Source: Caballeronia fortuita (lineage in GTDB: Bacteria; Pseudomonadota; Gammaproteobacteria; Burkholderiales; Burkholderiaceae). From it: a stretch of DNA of 64,000 bases. Shown here in pieces: positions 1-8,412 of this stretch; position 1 is the stretch's first letter; every line of letters begins with the position of its first letter. Location: assembly GCF_001544835.2 (NCBI RefSeq), contig NZ_FCNX02000003.1, forward strand, positions 124,001-188,000, given 5' to 3'. Below the pieces are notes generated by a model. It was not told the DNA's origin and made no database searches. It was given only the letters and a program-made list of their open reading frames with translations. A program made the position numbers and the translations under genes.

Positions 1-568
1 GTCCCTGAATCACGACCGCCTGACCCGGCCCCGCGCCGCCCTGCAGATAAGCCCATTCGATGCCGTTGCCGAGCGGAAGCGCGAGCGCCGCATGTTTCGG
101 CGCGACGCTCGACGGCACGCGATGAAACACCGTGTTCAGTTGCAGATACTGATACTGGCTGAATCCGCCCCAGAAACTCGGCGCGGTGCGCAAGCCGGTC
201 GCGCCATAACGCAGACCGTTCAGACGCCAGTCGGTGGCATCGCAAAGACGGAATTCGTTCGACAGGCAGAACTCGCAATGGCCGCACGGCACGTATTCTT
301 CGAGCGCGACGTAATCGCCTTCCTTCAGGCCCCAACGTGCGCGCGCGAGCTCGCCCGCTTCCTCTATGTGTCCGACCGATTCATGCCCGAGAATCAAGGG
401 TCCGCGGCTTTGCGGCAATTGACGATAGTACGGGCCGTCGCTGCCGCATACGCCCGTGATCGCGACGCGCAACAGGCCCGTCGACGACGTGATCGCGGGC
501 CGCTCGAACGTCTGAACTTCCGTGCGCGATGGTTCGACCGCAACCGCGGCCTTGAAGGTATCGTTCAT
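1..568 (-). CDS. Zinc-dependent alcohol dehydrogenase, MDR family (C-terminus outside window)
   Basis: The translation starts MNDTFKAAVAVEPSR and continues into a GroES-like medium-chain dehydrogenase domain. Visible landmarks are ITGVCGSDG (first catalytic zinc Cys), ILGHESVGHIEEAG (zinc His-Glu) and EEYVPCGHCEFC with its cysteines, which marks the structural zinc lobe. The NAD(P)-binding half lies beyond the window edge; only about 189 residues are seen. It begins 3 bases after the stop of the upstream Rieske oxygenase gene, so it is probably co-transcribed and may oxidise a dihydrodiol or alcohol intermediate. The substrate is not evident. The start ATG (complement of 566-568) was chosen because it precedes the conserved fold. 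Confidence 0.85.
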   Translation of the reverse strand, partial: MNDTFKAAVAVEPSRTEVQTFERPAITSSTGLLRVAITGVCGSDGPYYRQLPQSRGPLILGHESVGHIEEAGELARARWGLKEGDYVALEEYVPCGHCEFCLSNEFRLCDATDWRLNGLRYGATGLRTAPSFWGGFSQYQYLQLNTVFHRVPSSVAPKHAALALPLGNGIEWAYLQGGAGPGQAVVIQG

Positions 569-571
569 GCG

Positions 572-1858
572 TCAGATGGTCGTGTGCGCCTTGCCCGCTT
601 CGGCGTGGAGCGCGTCGTGCGCGCCTTCCTTGAAGGGCTTTTCTCGATGAAGCACGATCGCGACCGAACGCACCTTCTGCGATTCGGGATCGCGTCCCGG
701 CGGCTCGACGCCTTTCTCCGCGAGCGCGCGCGCCGCCTTCATCAAGCGATGACGCACCATGATGATGCCGTTGTCCGTCGATACGAGGTTCTCGCGCGTG
801 CGGTCCTGAATCGGACCCATGCTTTCCTGTAGCGATGCGTCCTGCATCGCGATGCCTTCCACGCCGCTGTAAGTGATGCCGGCCTTCTGCGCGGCGCGGT
901 CCATCAGATAGTCGTTGGTCTTATTCTGCAGCGGAATGTAGGTGCCGGGAATGTAGCGCACGTGTATGCCCTTGCCGTCTTTCATCGCCTGCACCTCAGC
1001 TTCCGTGAGGTCGCGCGTCGGATGGTAATCGAAGCTCCAGGCCCAGCAGTTTTCATCGTCGATGGGCACCCAGAAGTGGCCATGCACCGGATGATCGCCG
1101 CGCGGCGGAACCATCGTGAAGCAGGGCATGACCCACGGCGTGATGCGCCAGTAGTATTGGTCGTCCTCGGCATTGCGCCGCGCGCCGATGAACAGGCCGC
1201 CATCCGATTCCACCACTTCGAACACCGGGCTCAGATCGGAAAGGTTGTATTGATTGCCGCGCGAACCCTTGAAAAGCGGGTCCGTGTTGAGGCTGCCGCT
1301 ATGCAGGAACGACACGTGGCTCGAATCGACGCCGCCTTCGAGCGCCTGCAGCCAGTTGCACTCCTGCAGCCGCTTGCTCGTGAACGACTGGCTCTGCGGC
1401 ACAGTGGAGAACTCGAATGCGGGCAGCGGCGGTTGCTGTTCCTTCGGTCCCATGTAGACCCAGACCACGCCGCCCTGCTCGACAAGCGGATAGCTCTTGA
1501 GCTTGATCTTGTTGCAATAGCCGCTCGCAGCGGGCTCCGACGGCACGTCGATGCACTGGCCGGTCACATCATATTTCCAGCCGTGATACGGGCAGCGGAT
1601 GCCGCCTTCCTCGTTGCGGCCGAACCAGAGCGAAACGCCGCGATGCGCGCAGAACTCGTCGATGAGGCCGAGCTTTCCTTCCGAATCGCGAAACGCGAGC
1701 ATGCGCTCCGACAGCAATTGCAGACGCACCGGCTCGCCGCCCGCTTCGACAACTTCCTCGGATAACAGCGCGGGCAGCCAGAAACGGCGGAACAACTCGC
1801 CCATCGGTGTGCCGGGGCCGGTTTGCGTGACCAGATCGTTTTGCTCTTTTCTCAACAT
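572..1858 (-). CDS. Rieske aromatic ring-hydroxylating oxygenase, alpha subunit (phthalate 4,5-dioxygenase type)
   Basis: A 428-residue oxygenase component. The Rieske 2Fe-2S ligands are C70, H72, C89 and H92 (CAHRG and CPYHGW). The mononuclear iron site is recognisable as the bridging D178 with H181 and H186 in VDSSHVSFLH. Sequence and length fit the phthalate 4,5-dioxygenase / OphA2-like family, which has no beta subunit. It diverges from a Rieske ferredoxin gene, with an IclR-type palindrome between them, and is followed by an alcohol dehydrogenase. Electrons probably come from the ferredoxin at 2050 and the reductase at 9279. The actual substrate (phthalate or another aromatic acid) is inferred only from family and neighbours. 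Confidence 0.9.
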   Translation of the reverse strand: MLRKEQNDLVTQTGPGTPMGELFRRFWLPALLSEEVVEAGGEPVRLQLLSERMLAFRDSEGKLGLIDEFCAHRGVSLWFGRNEEGGIRCPYHGWKYDVTGQCIDVPSEPAASGYCNKIKLKSYPLVEQGGVVWVYMGPKEQQPPLPAFEFSTVPQSQSFTSKRLQECNWLQALEGGVDSSHVSFLHSGSLNTDPLFKGSRGNQYNLSDLSPVFEVVESDGGLFIGARRNAEDDQYYWRITPWVMPCFTMVPPRGDHPVHGHFWVPIDDENCWAWSFDYHPTRDLTEAEVQAMKDGKGIHVRYIPGTYIPLQNKTNDYLMDRAAQKAGITYSGVEGIAMQDASLQESMGPIQDRTRENLVSTDNGIIMVRHRLMKAARALAEKGVEPPGRDPESQKVRSVAIVLHREKPFKEGAHDALHAEAGKAHTTI

Positions 1859-1961
1859 AGTGCTTGCCTCAGGGTTTGCGCTCGTCTCTCGACGGATGTT
1901 CGTGTGGACCGTCGCTCATGCCGCCTCGATGCGGTTCTTTCTTTCGTGACCTTTTCGTCGT

Positions 1962-1978
1962 GTTCCGTATAAAGGAAC
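1962..1978. promoter_or_regulatory. Probable IclR operator between Rieske oxygenase and ferredoxin genes
   Basis: The 17-mer GTTCCGTATAAAGGAAC has GTTCC/GGAAC arms. Its reverse complement occurs exactly at 8382-8398, just upstream of the iclR gene, and a variant lies at 8184-8200. It sits centrally in the 191-bp divergent intergenic region. That repressor or activator binding happens here is inferred. Confidence 0.7.
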
Positions 1979-2049
1979 GCTGTTCATCGAACAGGAACAA
2001 AGTTATCATTTGCCCCAGCCTCATGTCAAACGGAAGAAGGAGATAACCG

Positions 2050-2376
2050 ATGCATCAAGCTTGCGCATTTGCCCGTCTTTGCAAAGCCGGCGACGTCGCC
2101 GACGGTCACGCCATCAAGGTCGAGAAGAACGGCCTCACGCTGGCCGTGTTCAACATTCAAGGCGAATACTTCGTCACCAACGACACCTGCACGCATGGTC
2201 CGGGCTCGTTGTCCGAGGGCTATATCGACGGCGACGTGGTGGAGTGCGATTTCCATAACGGCTCGTTCAACATCAGGACGGGCGAAGTCGTCGCGCCGCC
2301 TTGCATGATTCCGCTCAAGACCTACAAGACGCGTGTCGAAGAGGGCGAGGTGACCATCGAGATCGACGGCGAATGA
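2050..2376 (+). CDS. Rieske 2Fe-2S ferredoxin
   Basis: A 108-residue soluble Rieske-type ferredoxin, the usual size for the electron carrier of three-component ring-hydroxylating dioxygenases. Cluster ligands are C47 and H49 (CTHGPG) and C66 and H69 (CDFHNG). An AAGGAG-type ribosome site lies just upstream of the ATG. The gene diverges from the oxygenase alpha subunit at 572-1858 and shares its operator region, which suggests that it feeds electrons to that oxygenase. No other gene follows it on the plus strand; the next gene converges. Confidence 0.9.
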   Translation: MHQACAFARLCKAGDVADGHAIKVEKNGLTLAVFNIQGEYFVTNDTCTHGPGSLSEGYIDGDVVECDFHNGSFNIRTGEVVAPPCMIPLKTYKTRVEEGEVTIEIDGE

Positions 2377-2421
2377 ATGAGCCGCGACAACGCGTGCGTT
2401 GGGACGCGCCTGACGTCGCGT

Positions 2422-3339
2422 CTACGCTTTCAAGATCAACGTAAGACCGCTTCTGACCGCGTTAGCGGGACATTCGGTGATTTGCGCGGATGCATCGCCG
2501 CGCGCGTACTGCACGAGCGCGAGCGCGTCGCTATCCTTCAGCCGCACCATTCCCTTCAGCCTCAAAAGCGACTCGCCGTGCTGCGCCCTGATCGCCTGTA
2601 TCTGCGCGTCCAGCGCGTCGATATCGCGCGCCTCGTCGATGGGGATGAAGCGCGTCTGCGCATCGTGCGAATGCGTGAGCGAGAAGGGCAGCGCGGCGAT
2701 GTTCTCGATTGCTGGCGCGGGCAGCGAGAGCAACGCGAGTGCATCCTGCAACGCGAGACTGCCGTTTGCCGAATGCGCGACGCGTGCGCCCCGCAACCGC
2801 GCCTGCACGGCGGCGAGTTCTTCGTCGTTCGCGAGATCGGTCTTCGTGACGATGACGGCGTCCGCGCCTTTGAGTTGCGCGCGCGCTTCGGCGTAGCGGG
2901 TGAGGGTATCGGCTGCATGGGGCGCGGAGATCGTCGTGAATGTGCCCGCGATGCGATAGCGCTCCTTCACGAACGCATTGAGACTCAGGGATGCGGCGAG
3001 CGGCCCGGGATCGGCGAGACCGGTCGTTTCGATGACGACCATTTTGAAGCGCGCGATGCTGCGATGCAGCCGCGCCCAGAACAATTGTTCGAGCGCTTCG
3101 TTGAGCGCGGGCAAGCCGCTGCAACAGACGCATGCATCGGCGAGCAGCATCGACGCGTCGCCCGCGAAGCCGAGCGTCGCGTGATCGATGCCGACTTCGC
3201 CGATCTCGTTGACGATGAGCGCGGCGTCGGAGAAGGGCGCTTGTTTCAGCCAGCGCGAGAGCAGTGTGGATTTGCCGCTGCCGAGAAAGCCGGTGACGAC
3301 ATAGACCGGTATGCGTTCACGATGCATCGGATAAGACAC
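2422..3339 (-). CDS. CobW/COG0523 family GTPase, putative metallochaperone
   Basis: A 305-residue G3E-family GTPase. The Walker A motif GFLGSGKST spans about residues 17-25, the characteristic CxCC metal-binding motif is C70-V-C72-C73, and VIETTGLADPGP is the family's Walker B/switch region. C-terminal residues match the short CobW_C domain. It is the last gene of the porin/ABC/aldolase operon and its ATG directly abuts the stop of the aldolase gene. COG0523 proteins deliver zinc or other metals to enzymes. Here the metal-dependent class II aldolase next door is a plausible client, but that is inference. Confidence 0.85.
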   Translation of the reverse strand: MSYPMHRERIPVYVVTGFLGSGKSTLLSRWLKQAPFSDAALIVNEIGEVGIDHATLGFAGDASMLLADACVCCSGLPALNEALEQLFWARLHRSIARFKMVVIETTGLADPGPLAASLSLNAFVKERYRIAGTFTTISAPHAADTLTRYAEARAQLKGADAVIVTKTDLANDEELAAVQARLRGARVAHSANGSLALQDALALLSLPAPAIENIAALPFSLTHSHDAQTRFIPIDEARDIDALDAQIQAIRAQHGESLLRLKGMVRLKDSDALALVQYARGDASAQITECPANAVRSGLTLILKA

Positions 3340-4050
3340 TCAAGCGCGCGCGCCGAGCTTGCCCGCGTGATAGTCCCACACCTTCTGCAGCAGATTCGGC
3401 TTCCATAGATTGCGTTGAATGATCGCGATCTGATCCGCATCGAGCACGGCCGGTTCGCCGAGCTGACTCGCAAGATACTGGCGATGCGCATTCTCTTCGA
3501 GATAGAACGCGAGCACGAACGCTTCAAGAATGCTCGACGCAGCGATCACCGAGCCATGCGACTTCAACATCGCGACACGATGCGGCCCGAGCGCATCGGC
3601 CAGTTCTTCACCGAGCTCCTTGCGGTTGATCGACGCGGTCTTCGCGAAGTGCCGGATCTCGCCGAGCACGGCCGCCTGCATGATGACGGGCCGCACTTGC
3701 TTGCCCGTCATGCTGAAGAGCGTCGACCATAACGGATGCGCGTGAATCACCGATCCGACATCGGGGCGCTTGCGATAGATCTCGGAGTGAATATGAAACT
3801 CCATCGGCGGCACGGCATCGCCTTCGATCAGGTTGCCGTCGAAATCGACGATGACGATATCCGCTGCCGTGAGCGCGCTGCGCACCGACGCCCCGGAGTT
3901 GATGAGCATGCGTTCCTGGCCGGGCACGCGCCAGCTTGCGTGCCCGTTGAAGTCGATGACCTCGGCGCGTTCGAGCATCAGGATCGCGTCGGCCAGCATG
4001 CGCTTCTGGCCGCTGTGGCTTTCGGTTTGAATCGTTGCGGACGAATTCAT
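3340..4050 (-). CDS. Class II aldolase/adducin family protein (possible aromatic-acid decarboxylase)
   Basis: A 236-residue class II aldolase fold protein. The metal site is visible as HSEIY, then VIHAHPLWS (the HxH pair) and a later His in LKSHGSV. Members of this family include fuculose-phosphate aldolase and 3,4-dihydroxyphthalate decarboxylase. In an aromatic dioxygenase neighbourhood the decarboxylase role is attractive but unproven. It sits between an ABC permease (24 bp gap) and the CobW-type GTPase (no gap), so it belongs to the transport operon. A second, divergent family member occurs at 21292-22005 in the other phthalate-type cluster. Confidence 0.85.
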   Translation of the reverse strand: MNSSATIQTESHSGQKRMLADAILMLERAEVIDFNGHASWRVPGQERMLINSGASVRSALTAADIVIVDFDGNLIEGDAVPPMEFHIHSEIYRKRPDVGSVIHAHPLWSTLFSMTGKQVRPVIMQAAVLGEIRHFAKTASINRKELGEELADALGPHRVAMLKSHGSVIAASSILEAFVLAFYLEENAHRQYLASQLGEPAVLDADQIAIIQRNLWKPNLLQKVWDYHAGKLGARA

Positions 4051-4073
4051 GACGTGACGTAATGATTACGCGA

Positions 4074-4907
4074 TCAACGCGAAGATTTCCACGGAATCAG
4101 CTTGCGTTCGAGTTCGGTCAGCACGACCGAAATGATGTAACCGAGCGCGGCGATTACGAGCAGGCCCACATACATCTGCTCGACGGAAAGCAGCTCCCAC
4201 GCATTCCAGATCATGTAGCCGAGACCGCTCTTCGATCCGATCATCTCCGCGATCGCGATCAACATGAGACCGAGGCCGATGCCGAGCTTGATGCCGCTCA
4301 TGATGTGCGGCACGGCGCCGGGTAATGCGATCGTACGAAACACTTGCCAGCGGCTCGCGCGGAAATTGCGGCCTACGTCGAGATAGATCTTGTTGATCTC
4401 GAGCACGCCCGTCGCGGTATTGATGAGCACGGGGAAGAACACGCCGATCGCGACCATCACGATCTTCGATGCTTCACCGAGGCCGCAGATCAGCAGCAAC
4501 AGCGGGAAGATCGCGCTCTTGGGCACCGGGTATGTCGCCGCGATCAGCGGATCGAATACCGCGCGAAGCGGCCGCGACAGACCGATCGCGACGCCGAGCA
4601 TCAACGCCGGAATGCCGCCGGCAAGGGTGCCCCAGAAGAGACGTTGCAGCGTGGCCCACGTGTTCTCCCAGAGCGAGCCGTCGTTCACGAGCGCGATGAA
4701 CGTGCCGAATACTTTTGACGGCGCTGGAAAGAAGCGCTCGTCGATGACGCCCGTTTCCGCGAGTATCTGCCACACGATCAGCAGCACGACCGGCGATGCG
4801 ATGCTGATCATGCGGTCGCGGTTGTTGCCCGAGAACCAGCGCTTGAGCCGAGAGGAAGAGGACTTGTATCGCACTGCCGGTGCTGTGAGTTTTTGCGCGG
4901 TTTTCAT
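4074..4907 (-). CDS. ABC transporter permease, TauC/SsuC (nitrate/sulfonate/taurine) family
   Basis: A 277-residue inner-membrane permease of the BPD_transp_1 family with about six hydrophobic segments. The EAA-type coupling loop is seen around NFRASRWQVFRTIALPGAVPH. Its start overlaps the ATPase stop by four bases (ATGA), so the two are translationally coupled. With the ATPase and the periplasmic binding protein it forms a complete importer. Given the oxygenase, porin and decarboxylase neighbours, the cargo is probably an aromatic carboxylate rather than a sulfonate. Confidence 0.9.
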   Translation of the reverse strand: MKTAQKLTAPAVRYKSSSSRLKRWFSGNNRDRMISIASPVVLLIVWQILAETGVIDERFFPAPSKVFGTFIALVNDGSLWENTWATLQRLFWGTLAGGIPALMLGVAIGLSRPLRAVFDPLIAATYPVPKSAIFPLLLLICGLGEASKIVMVAIGVFFPVLINTATGVLEINKIYLDVGRNFRASRWQVFRTIALPGAVPHIMSGIKLGIGLGLMLIAIAEMIGSKSGLGYMIWNAWELLSVEQMYVGLLVIAALGYIISVVLTELERKLIPWKSSR

Positions 4908-5728
4908 GCTTGAATCTCGCCAAGATCGCGTGAACGGGCGCGCTGAACTTCCTCGCGCAGTTGTCCCCAGATGGAATAGACGAACTCGCCGTATTCGGGC
5001 CGCGAACGCAGTTCGAGCACGGAGCGCGGACGCTCGAAGGGCACATCGACGATCTGCTTTGCCGTGCCCGGTTGCGCGGTCATGATCATCACGCGATCCC
5101 CGAGCGTCACCGCTTCATCGACGCTATGCGTGATGAAGAGCACCGTCTTGCGCGTCTCTTCCCAGATGCGCAGCAGTTCTTCCTGCAACAGCACCTTGTT
5201 CTGTTCGTCGAGCGCGGAAAAGGGTTCGTCCATCAGGAGAATGTCGGGATCGTTGGCAAACGCACGCGCGATCGATACGCGCTGACGCATACCGCCCGAT
5301 AGCTGATGCGGATAAGCCTTCGCAAAGCGTGTGAGACCCGTGCGGCTCAGATAGTGACCGACCACTTCCTTGATCTGCGCCTTCGGCACGCCGCGCAACG
5401 AGAGACCATAGGCCGCGTTGTCCCACACGGTCATCCACGGAAAGAGCGAATCGCCCTGGAAGACCATCGAATTGCTCGGGCGATTTTCAGCGGGCGCGCT
5501 GATCTCGACGGTGCCGCTCGTCGGTTCGTCGAGATTGGCGAGCATGCGCAGCAAGGTGGACTTGCCGCAGCCGCTCGGCCCGACGATCATGAAGAAGCAG
5601 CCCGTCGGGATATCGAGCGACATGTTGTCGAGCGCGGTGACGGTGCCGCCGCCCGATTGAAACGACTTGGTCAGATTGCGCAGGCGGATCTTGACCGGTG
5701 CATCATCGGAGAGAGAGGGGATCGACAT
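4904..5728 (-). CDS. ABC transporter ATP-binding protein, TauB/SsuB family
   Basis: A 274-residue nucleotide-binding subunit. Walker A is GPSGCGKST (about residues 50-58), followed by a Q-loop, the signature LSGGMRQR, Walker B ILLMDEPFSALDE and the switch His in FITHSVDEA. It couples ATP hydrolysis to import through the permease encoded by the overlapping downstream gene. It lies 9 bp downstream of the binding-protein gene, in the same operon as the porin and class II aldolase. Confidence 0.93.
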   Translation of the reverse strand: MSIPSLSDDAPVKIRLRNLTKSFQSGGGTVTALDNMSLDIPTGCFFMIVGPSGCGKSTLLRMLANLDEPTSGTVEISAPAENRPSNSMVFQGDSLFPWMTVWDNAAYGLSLRGVPKAQIKEVVGHYLSRTGLTRFAKAYPHQLSGGMRQRVSIARAFANDPDILLMDEPFSALDEQNKVLLQEELLRIWEETRKTVLFITHSVDEAVTLGDRVMIMTAQPGTAKQIVDVPFERPRSVLELRSRPEYGEFVYSIWGQLREEVQRARSRDLGEIQA

Positions 5729-5737
5729 GCCGGCTCC

Positions 5738-6778
5738 TTACCTGGTCGGTTTGTACGGGCCGAGTTCCTTCACGGCGTTTTGCGCGAACGACGTATCGAG
5801 CACTTGCGCGACCGTCACGTTGCCCTTCACGACGCCTTCGCTCTTGAAGAACGCGAGATCGTTCTCCAGGCTCGCGACGTTGAGCTTGCCATCCGGGTTC
5901 GTGCCCTGCGGCACGATCGTGCGATAGATGTTCGGGTCTTTGATCGGCGTGTATTCGGTGAGGATCGAGATCACTTCGGGTGCGTTCGGGCCAGCGAGCT
6001 TGCCGTTCAGAAGCGCGTTGTTGTAGTCGCGCACCGCGCGGATATATGCGCGCATGAACGCCTTTGCCGCGTCCGGATGGTCCTTGATGAAGCCGGTCGA
6101 ATAGAGCACGACCGCAAGCTGATGATTCGGATAAATTTGATCGTCACCGACGACGCGCACCGCAGCGCCGCGCTTCACGGCTTCGGTAGCCGATGGCTCC
6201 GTGGTGAGCGCCGCATCGACGGCCTTGTTCTGCAGCGCCATCACGTGTTGCGGAAACGACAGATAGATGCGTTCGACGTCGCTCGTCTTGAGGCCGGCCT
6301 TCTTGAGCGCTTCGTTCATCGTCGAGGTCGATGCGCTGCCCGTCGCGCTGCCCGCGACCTTCATCCCCTTCAGATCGGCGAGCGACTTGTAGCGCCCGTT
6401 CGCGACGAGATCCGCGCGCACGAGCAAGGGCTGATAGCCATAACCCGGCGGCGTCGATCCTTTATCGGCAACGATCCTGATGCCGATGCCGCGCACGACC
6501 GCGTTATACAGGCCAGCCGACGGCGATCCGCCCGCGACGTCGAGCTGGCCCGCCCCGAGCGGCGCGACCATCTTCGCGCCGGAGTCGAACGGGATGAACT
6601 TCGCGTCGAGCCCTTCCTGACGGAAATAACCCTTTTTCTCCGCGATGAAAAACGCCACGTCACTGCTCGCGTTGGCAATGCCGACACGCACGGTCGTCAG
6701 ATCGGCCGCGCCTGCCGCGCCCGTTCCCGCCATCACGCACGCGACGAGCGCCGCGCCCCATACCCTGACTCCTTTCAC
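5738..6778 (-). CDS. ABC transporter substrate-binding protein, SsuA/THI5/NMT1 family
   Basis: A 346-residue periplasmic binding protein with a Sec signal peptide (VWGAALVACVMAGTGAAGA, cleavage near residue 24). The mature part has the NMT1/SsuA layout, with IANASSDVAFFIAEKKGYF at its start. A GTG start (complement of 6776-6778) was chosen because an AAGGAG ribosome site lies 7 bases upstream. The gene is 72 bp downstream of the porin. Homologues next to phthalate genes (OphF-like) bind aromatic acids; the ligand here is inferred from context. Confidence 0.9.
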   Translation of the reverse strand: MKGVRVWGAALVACVMAGTGAAGAADLTTVRVGIANASSDVAFFIAEKKGYFRQEGLDAKFIPFDSGAKMVAPLGAGQLDVAGGSPSAGLYNAVVRGIGIRIVADKGSTPPGYGYQPLLVRADLVANGRYKSLADLKGMKVAGSATGSASTSTMNEALKKAGLKTSDVERIYLSFPQHVMALQNKAVDAALTTEPSATEAVKRGAAVRVVGDDQIYPNHQLAVVLYSTGFIKDHPDAAKAFMRAYIRAVRDYNNALLNGKLAGPNAPEVISILTEYTPIKDPNIYRTIVPQGTNPDGKLNVASLENDLAFFKSEGVVKGNVTVAQVLDTSFAQNAVKELGPYKPTR

Positions 6779-6850
6779 TACCGGTCTCCTTGATCGAACG
6801 TCCGTGGCGCGTGGCCAGCGAGGCGCCGCGCCGTGTCAATGCAAACGTGT

Positions 6851-7987
6851 TTAGAAGCGATGACGCAGCGAGAGCTTGACCGCCACCTGATTGGGCGTCG
6901 TGGACTGGCCGAGCGAGCCGATCGCAGCGACCGCGGGCTTGCCCGTCGAGTCGATACCCGATGCGTGCTGCCATACGCCGACGAGGTTCAGATCGGTGCG
7001 CTTCGAGATGAAGTAATCCGGCCCGAAGTCCACTTGCTCGTATTTCGCCGATTCGGCCTTGGTGTAATCGAAGGATGCGGCGATCTGCAGCGAGGGAATC
7101 ACGAACCAGCGCGCATTGACTTCATAGCTGTTGAACGTGGCCTTGCCCGTGTTCGGCGTGGTCGGCGTGCGCAGGATGTCGTTGTAGCGCGTGTTCGTAT
7201 AAACGAAACCGACCTTGCCCGCGCCGAAGCTATAGGAGATCCCCGCACCGAAGATCTCGACCGAATTCGCCGACGCATAGCCGCTATAGACAGGGCTCTT
7301 GCCCGGTGACGTGTAGCCGGGCTGACCGGGATTCACCGTGCCGTCGTATGCAGACACCGATGGGTTGTTCACGTTGTCGTAAGCGATCGCGGCGGTGATC
7401 GGACCGTTCACGTACGACGCCGCGAGCGTGTAGACACGTCCGGATGCGAAGTTGCCCGCGACGCCGCCGGGCGCGAAGATGCCCGACAGGCGCAAGCCAT
7501 ACAGATTCGGCGACATGTACTTCACGGCGTTGTTGACGCGGAAGTTCGAGTTGAGATTGTCGAAGTCGCCTGGGTGCGTGCCGACCCATGCCCACAGCGA
7601 CGTCGCCGCGATTTCGCCGATCCACTCGGTCATCGGATCGTACTGGCGGCCGAGCGTGACCGTGCCGTAAGGGCTCGACAGACCCACGAACGCTTGCCGG
7701 CCAAACTCGCGTCCGCCTTGCAGCAGCTTGCCGTTGGATGTGTCGAAACCGTTTTCGAGCGTGAATATCGCCTTCATGCCGCCGCCCAGGTCTTCCGAAC
7801 CGCGCAAACCCCAGCGGCTGCCGTTCGTCTGTCCCGTCACCGTCTCGATGTTCGCATGGCCCGACTGATTGTTGATATAGACGAGACCTGCATCGAGCAG
7901 ACCGTACAACGTTACCGAGCTTTGAGCGTGTGCCACGCCGGCACCGGCCAGCATGGGAAGTGCGAGAAACAACGCTGCCTTTTTCAT
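6851..7987 (-). CDS. Gram-negative porin, Burkholderiales OmpC type
   Basis: A 378-residue outer-membrane porin with signal peptide MKKAALFLALPMLAGAGVAHA followed by the typical QSSVTLYGLLDAGLVY. It has repeated aromatic/glycine beta-strand segments (RWGLRGSEDLGGG, GLSSPYGTVTLGRQYD) and ends in Phe (LRHRF), the BAM recognition signal. A GGAG ribosome site lies 5 bases before the ATG. It is the first gene of the minus-strand transport operon and diverges from iclR, so it probably supplies outer-membrane passage for the same aromatic substrate. Confidence 0.93.
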   Translation of the reverse strand: MKKAALFLALPMLAGAGVAHAQSSVTLYGLLDAGLVYINNQSGHANIETVTGQTNGSRWGLRGSEDLGGGMKAIFTLENGFDTSNGKLLQGGREFGRQAFVGLSSPYGTVTLGRQYDPMTEWIGEIAATSLWAWVGTHPGDFDNLNSNFRVNNAVKYMSPNLYGLRLSGIFAPGGVAGNFASGRVYTLAASYVNGPITAAIAYDNVNNPSVSAYDGTVNPGQPGYTSPGKSPVYSGYASANSVEIFGAGISYSFGAGKVGFVYTNTRYNDILRTPTTPNTGKATFNSYEVNARWFVIPSLQIAASFDYTKAESAKYEQVDFGPDYFISKRTDLNLVGVWQHASGIDSTGKPAVAAIGSLGQSTTPNQVAVKLSLRHRF

Positions 7988-8183
7988 GGGGTCTCCGTCC
8001 CTTGATTCATAGTGATGCCGGTCGCTTGTGAACCGGGATGCTTTGCTACGGAATTTTTTTATCGACGCTCTATTGATTTGGATGTCTAAGCGTATGCGTG
8101 ATTTGCACGCCTCCTCGGGCGCTTTCCTTGATCGAATGTCCGATGCGCCGATCGGTTGACGTCTTTCCGGGAACAGCCATCCC

Positions 8184-8200
8184 GTTCCGCTATACAGAAC
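8184..8200. promoter_or_regulatory. Probable IclR operator, porin side
   Basis: GTTCCGCTATACAGAAC is a 17-bp imperfect palindrome with the same GTTCC-N7-GAAC arrangement as the sites at 1962 and 8382. It lies about 200 bp upstream of the porin ATG and 230 bp upstream of iclR. Confidence 0.6.
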
Positions 8201-8381
8201 GATGGTCTGCTAGAATGGGACGAACTGAGTTTGGCTTTGATTAGGTCCCTAAGTCAAGCGGAACGAAAGCTAGTCAGGGTTATTCCGCATCGAAGCGAGG
8301 CTTCGCCGTCCGGAATCCGAACGATCCGTTGTTTTCGCGTCATGCGTGCGTGGTTGTCGCAGTGAAGGGCTACCGCCGTGC

Positions 8382-8398
8382 GTTCCTTTATACGGAAC
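8382..8398. promoter_or_regulatory. Probable IclR autoregulatory operator
   Basis: GTTCCTTTATACGGAAC is the exact reverse complement of the site at 1962-1978. It ends 14 bp before the chosen iclR start, which argues against translation starting further upstream (ATG at 8329) because the operator would then be coding. Confidence 0.68.
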
Positions 8399-8412
8399 GC
8401 TATTCCATTCCA

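Larger units (their letters stand above)
7988..8412. promoter_or_regulatory. Divergent control region between porin operon and iclR
   Basis: This 425-bp stretch has no credible gene. It holds two IclR-type palindromes (8184-8200 and 8382-8398) and, between them, a nested inverted repeat at 8282-8316 whose inner part is a 6-bp stem with a GAG loop (CGAAGC/GCTTCG) and whose outer arms are ATTCCG/CGGAAT. The spacing suggests one operator per divergent transcription unit. Confidence 0.6.

Noticed and set aside
8161..8176. Fourth IclR operator at TTTCCGGGAACAG
   Set aside because: The half-sites are too close together and the central TA found in the other three copies is missing.
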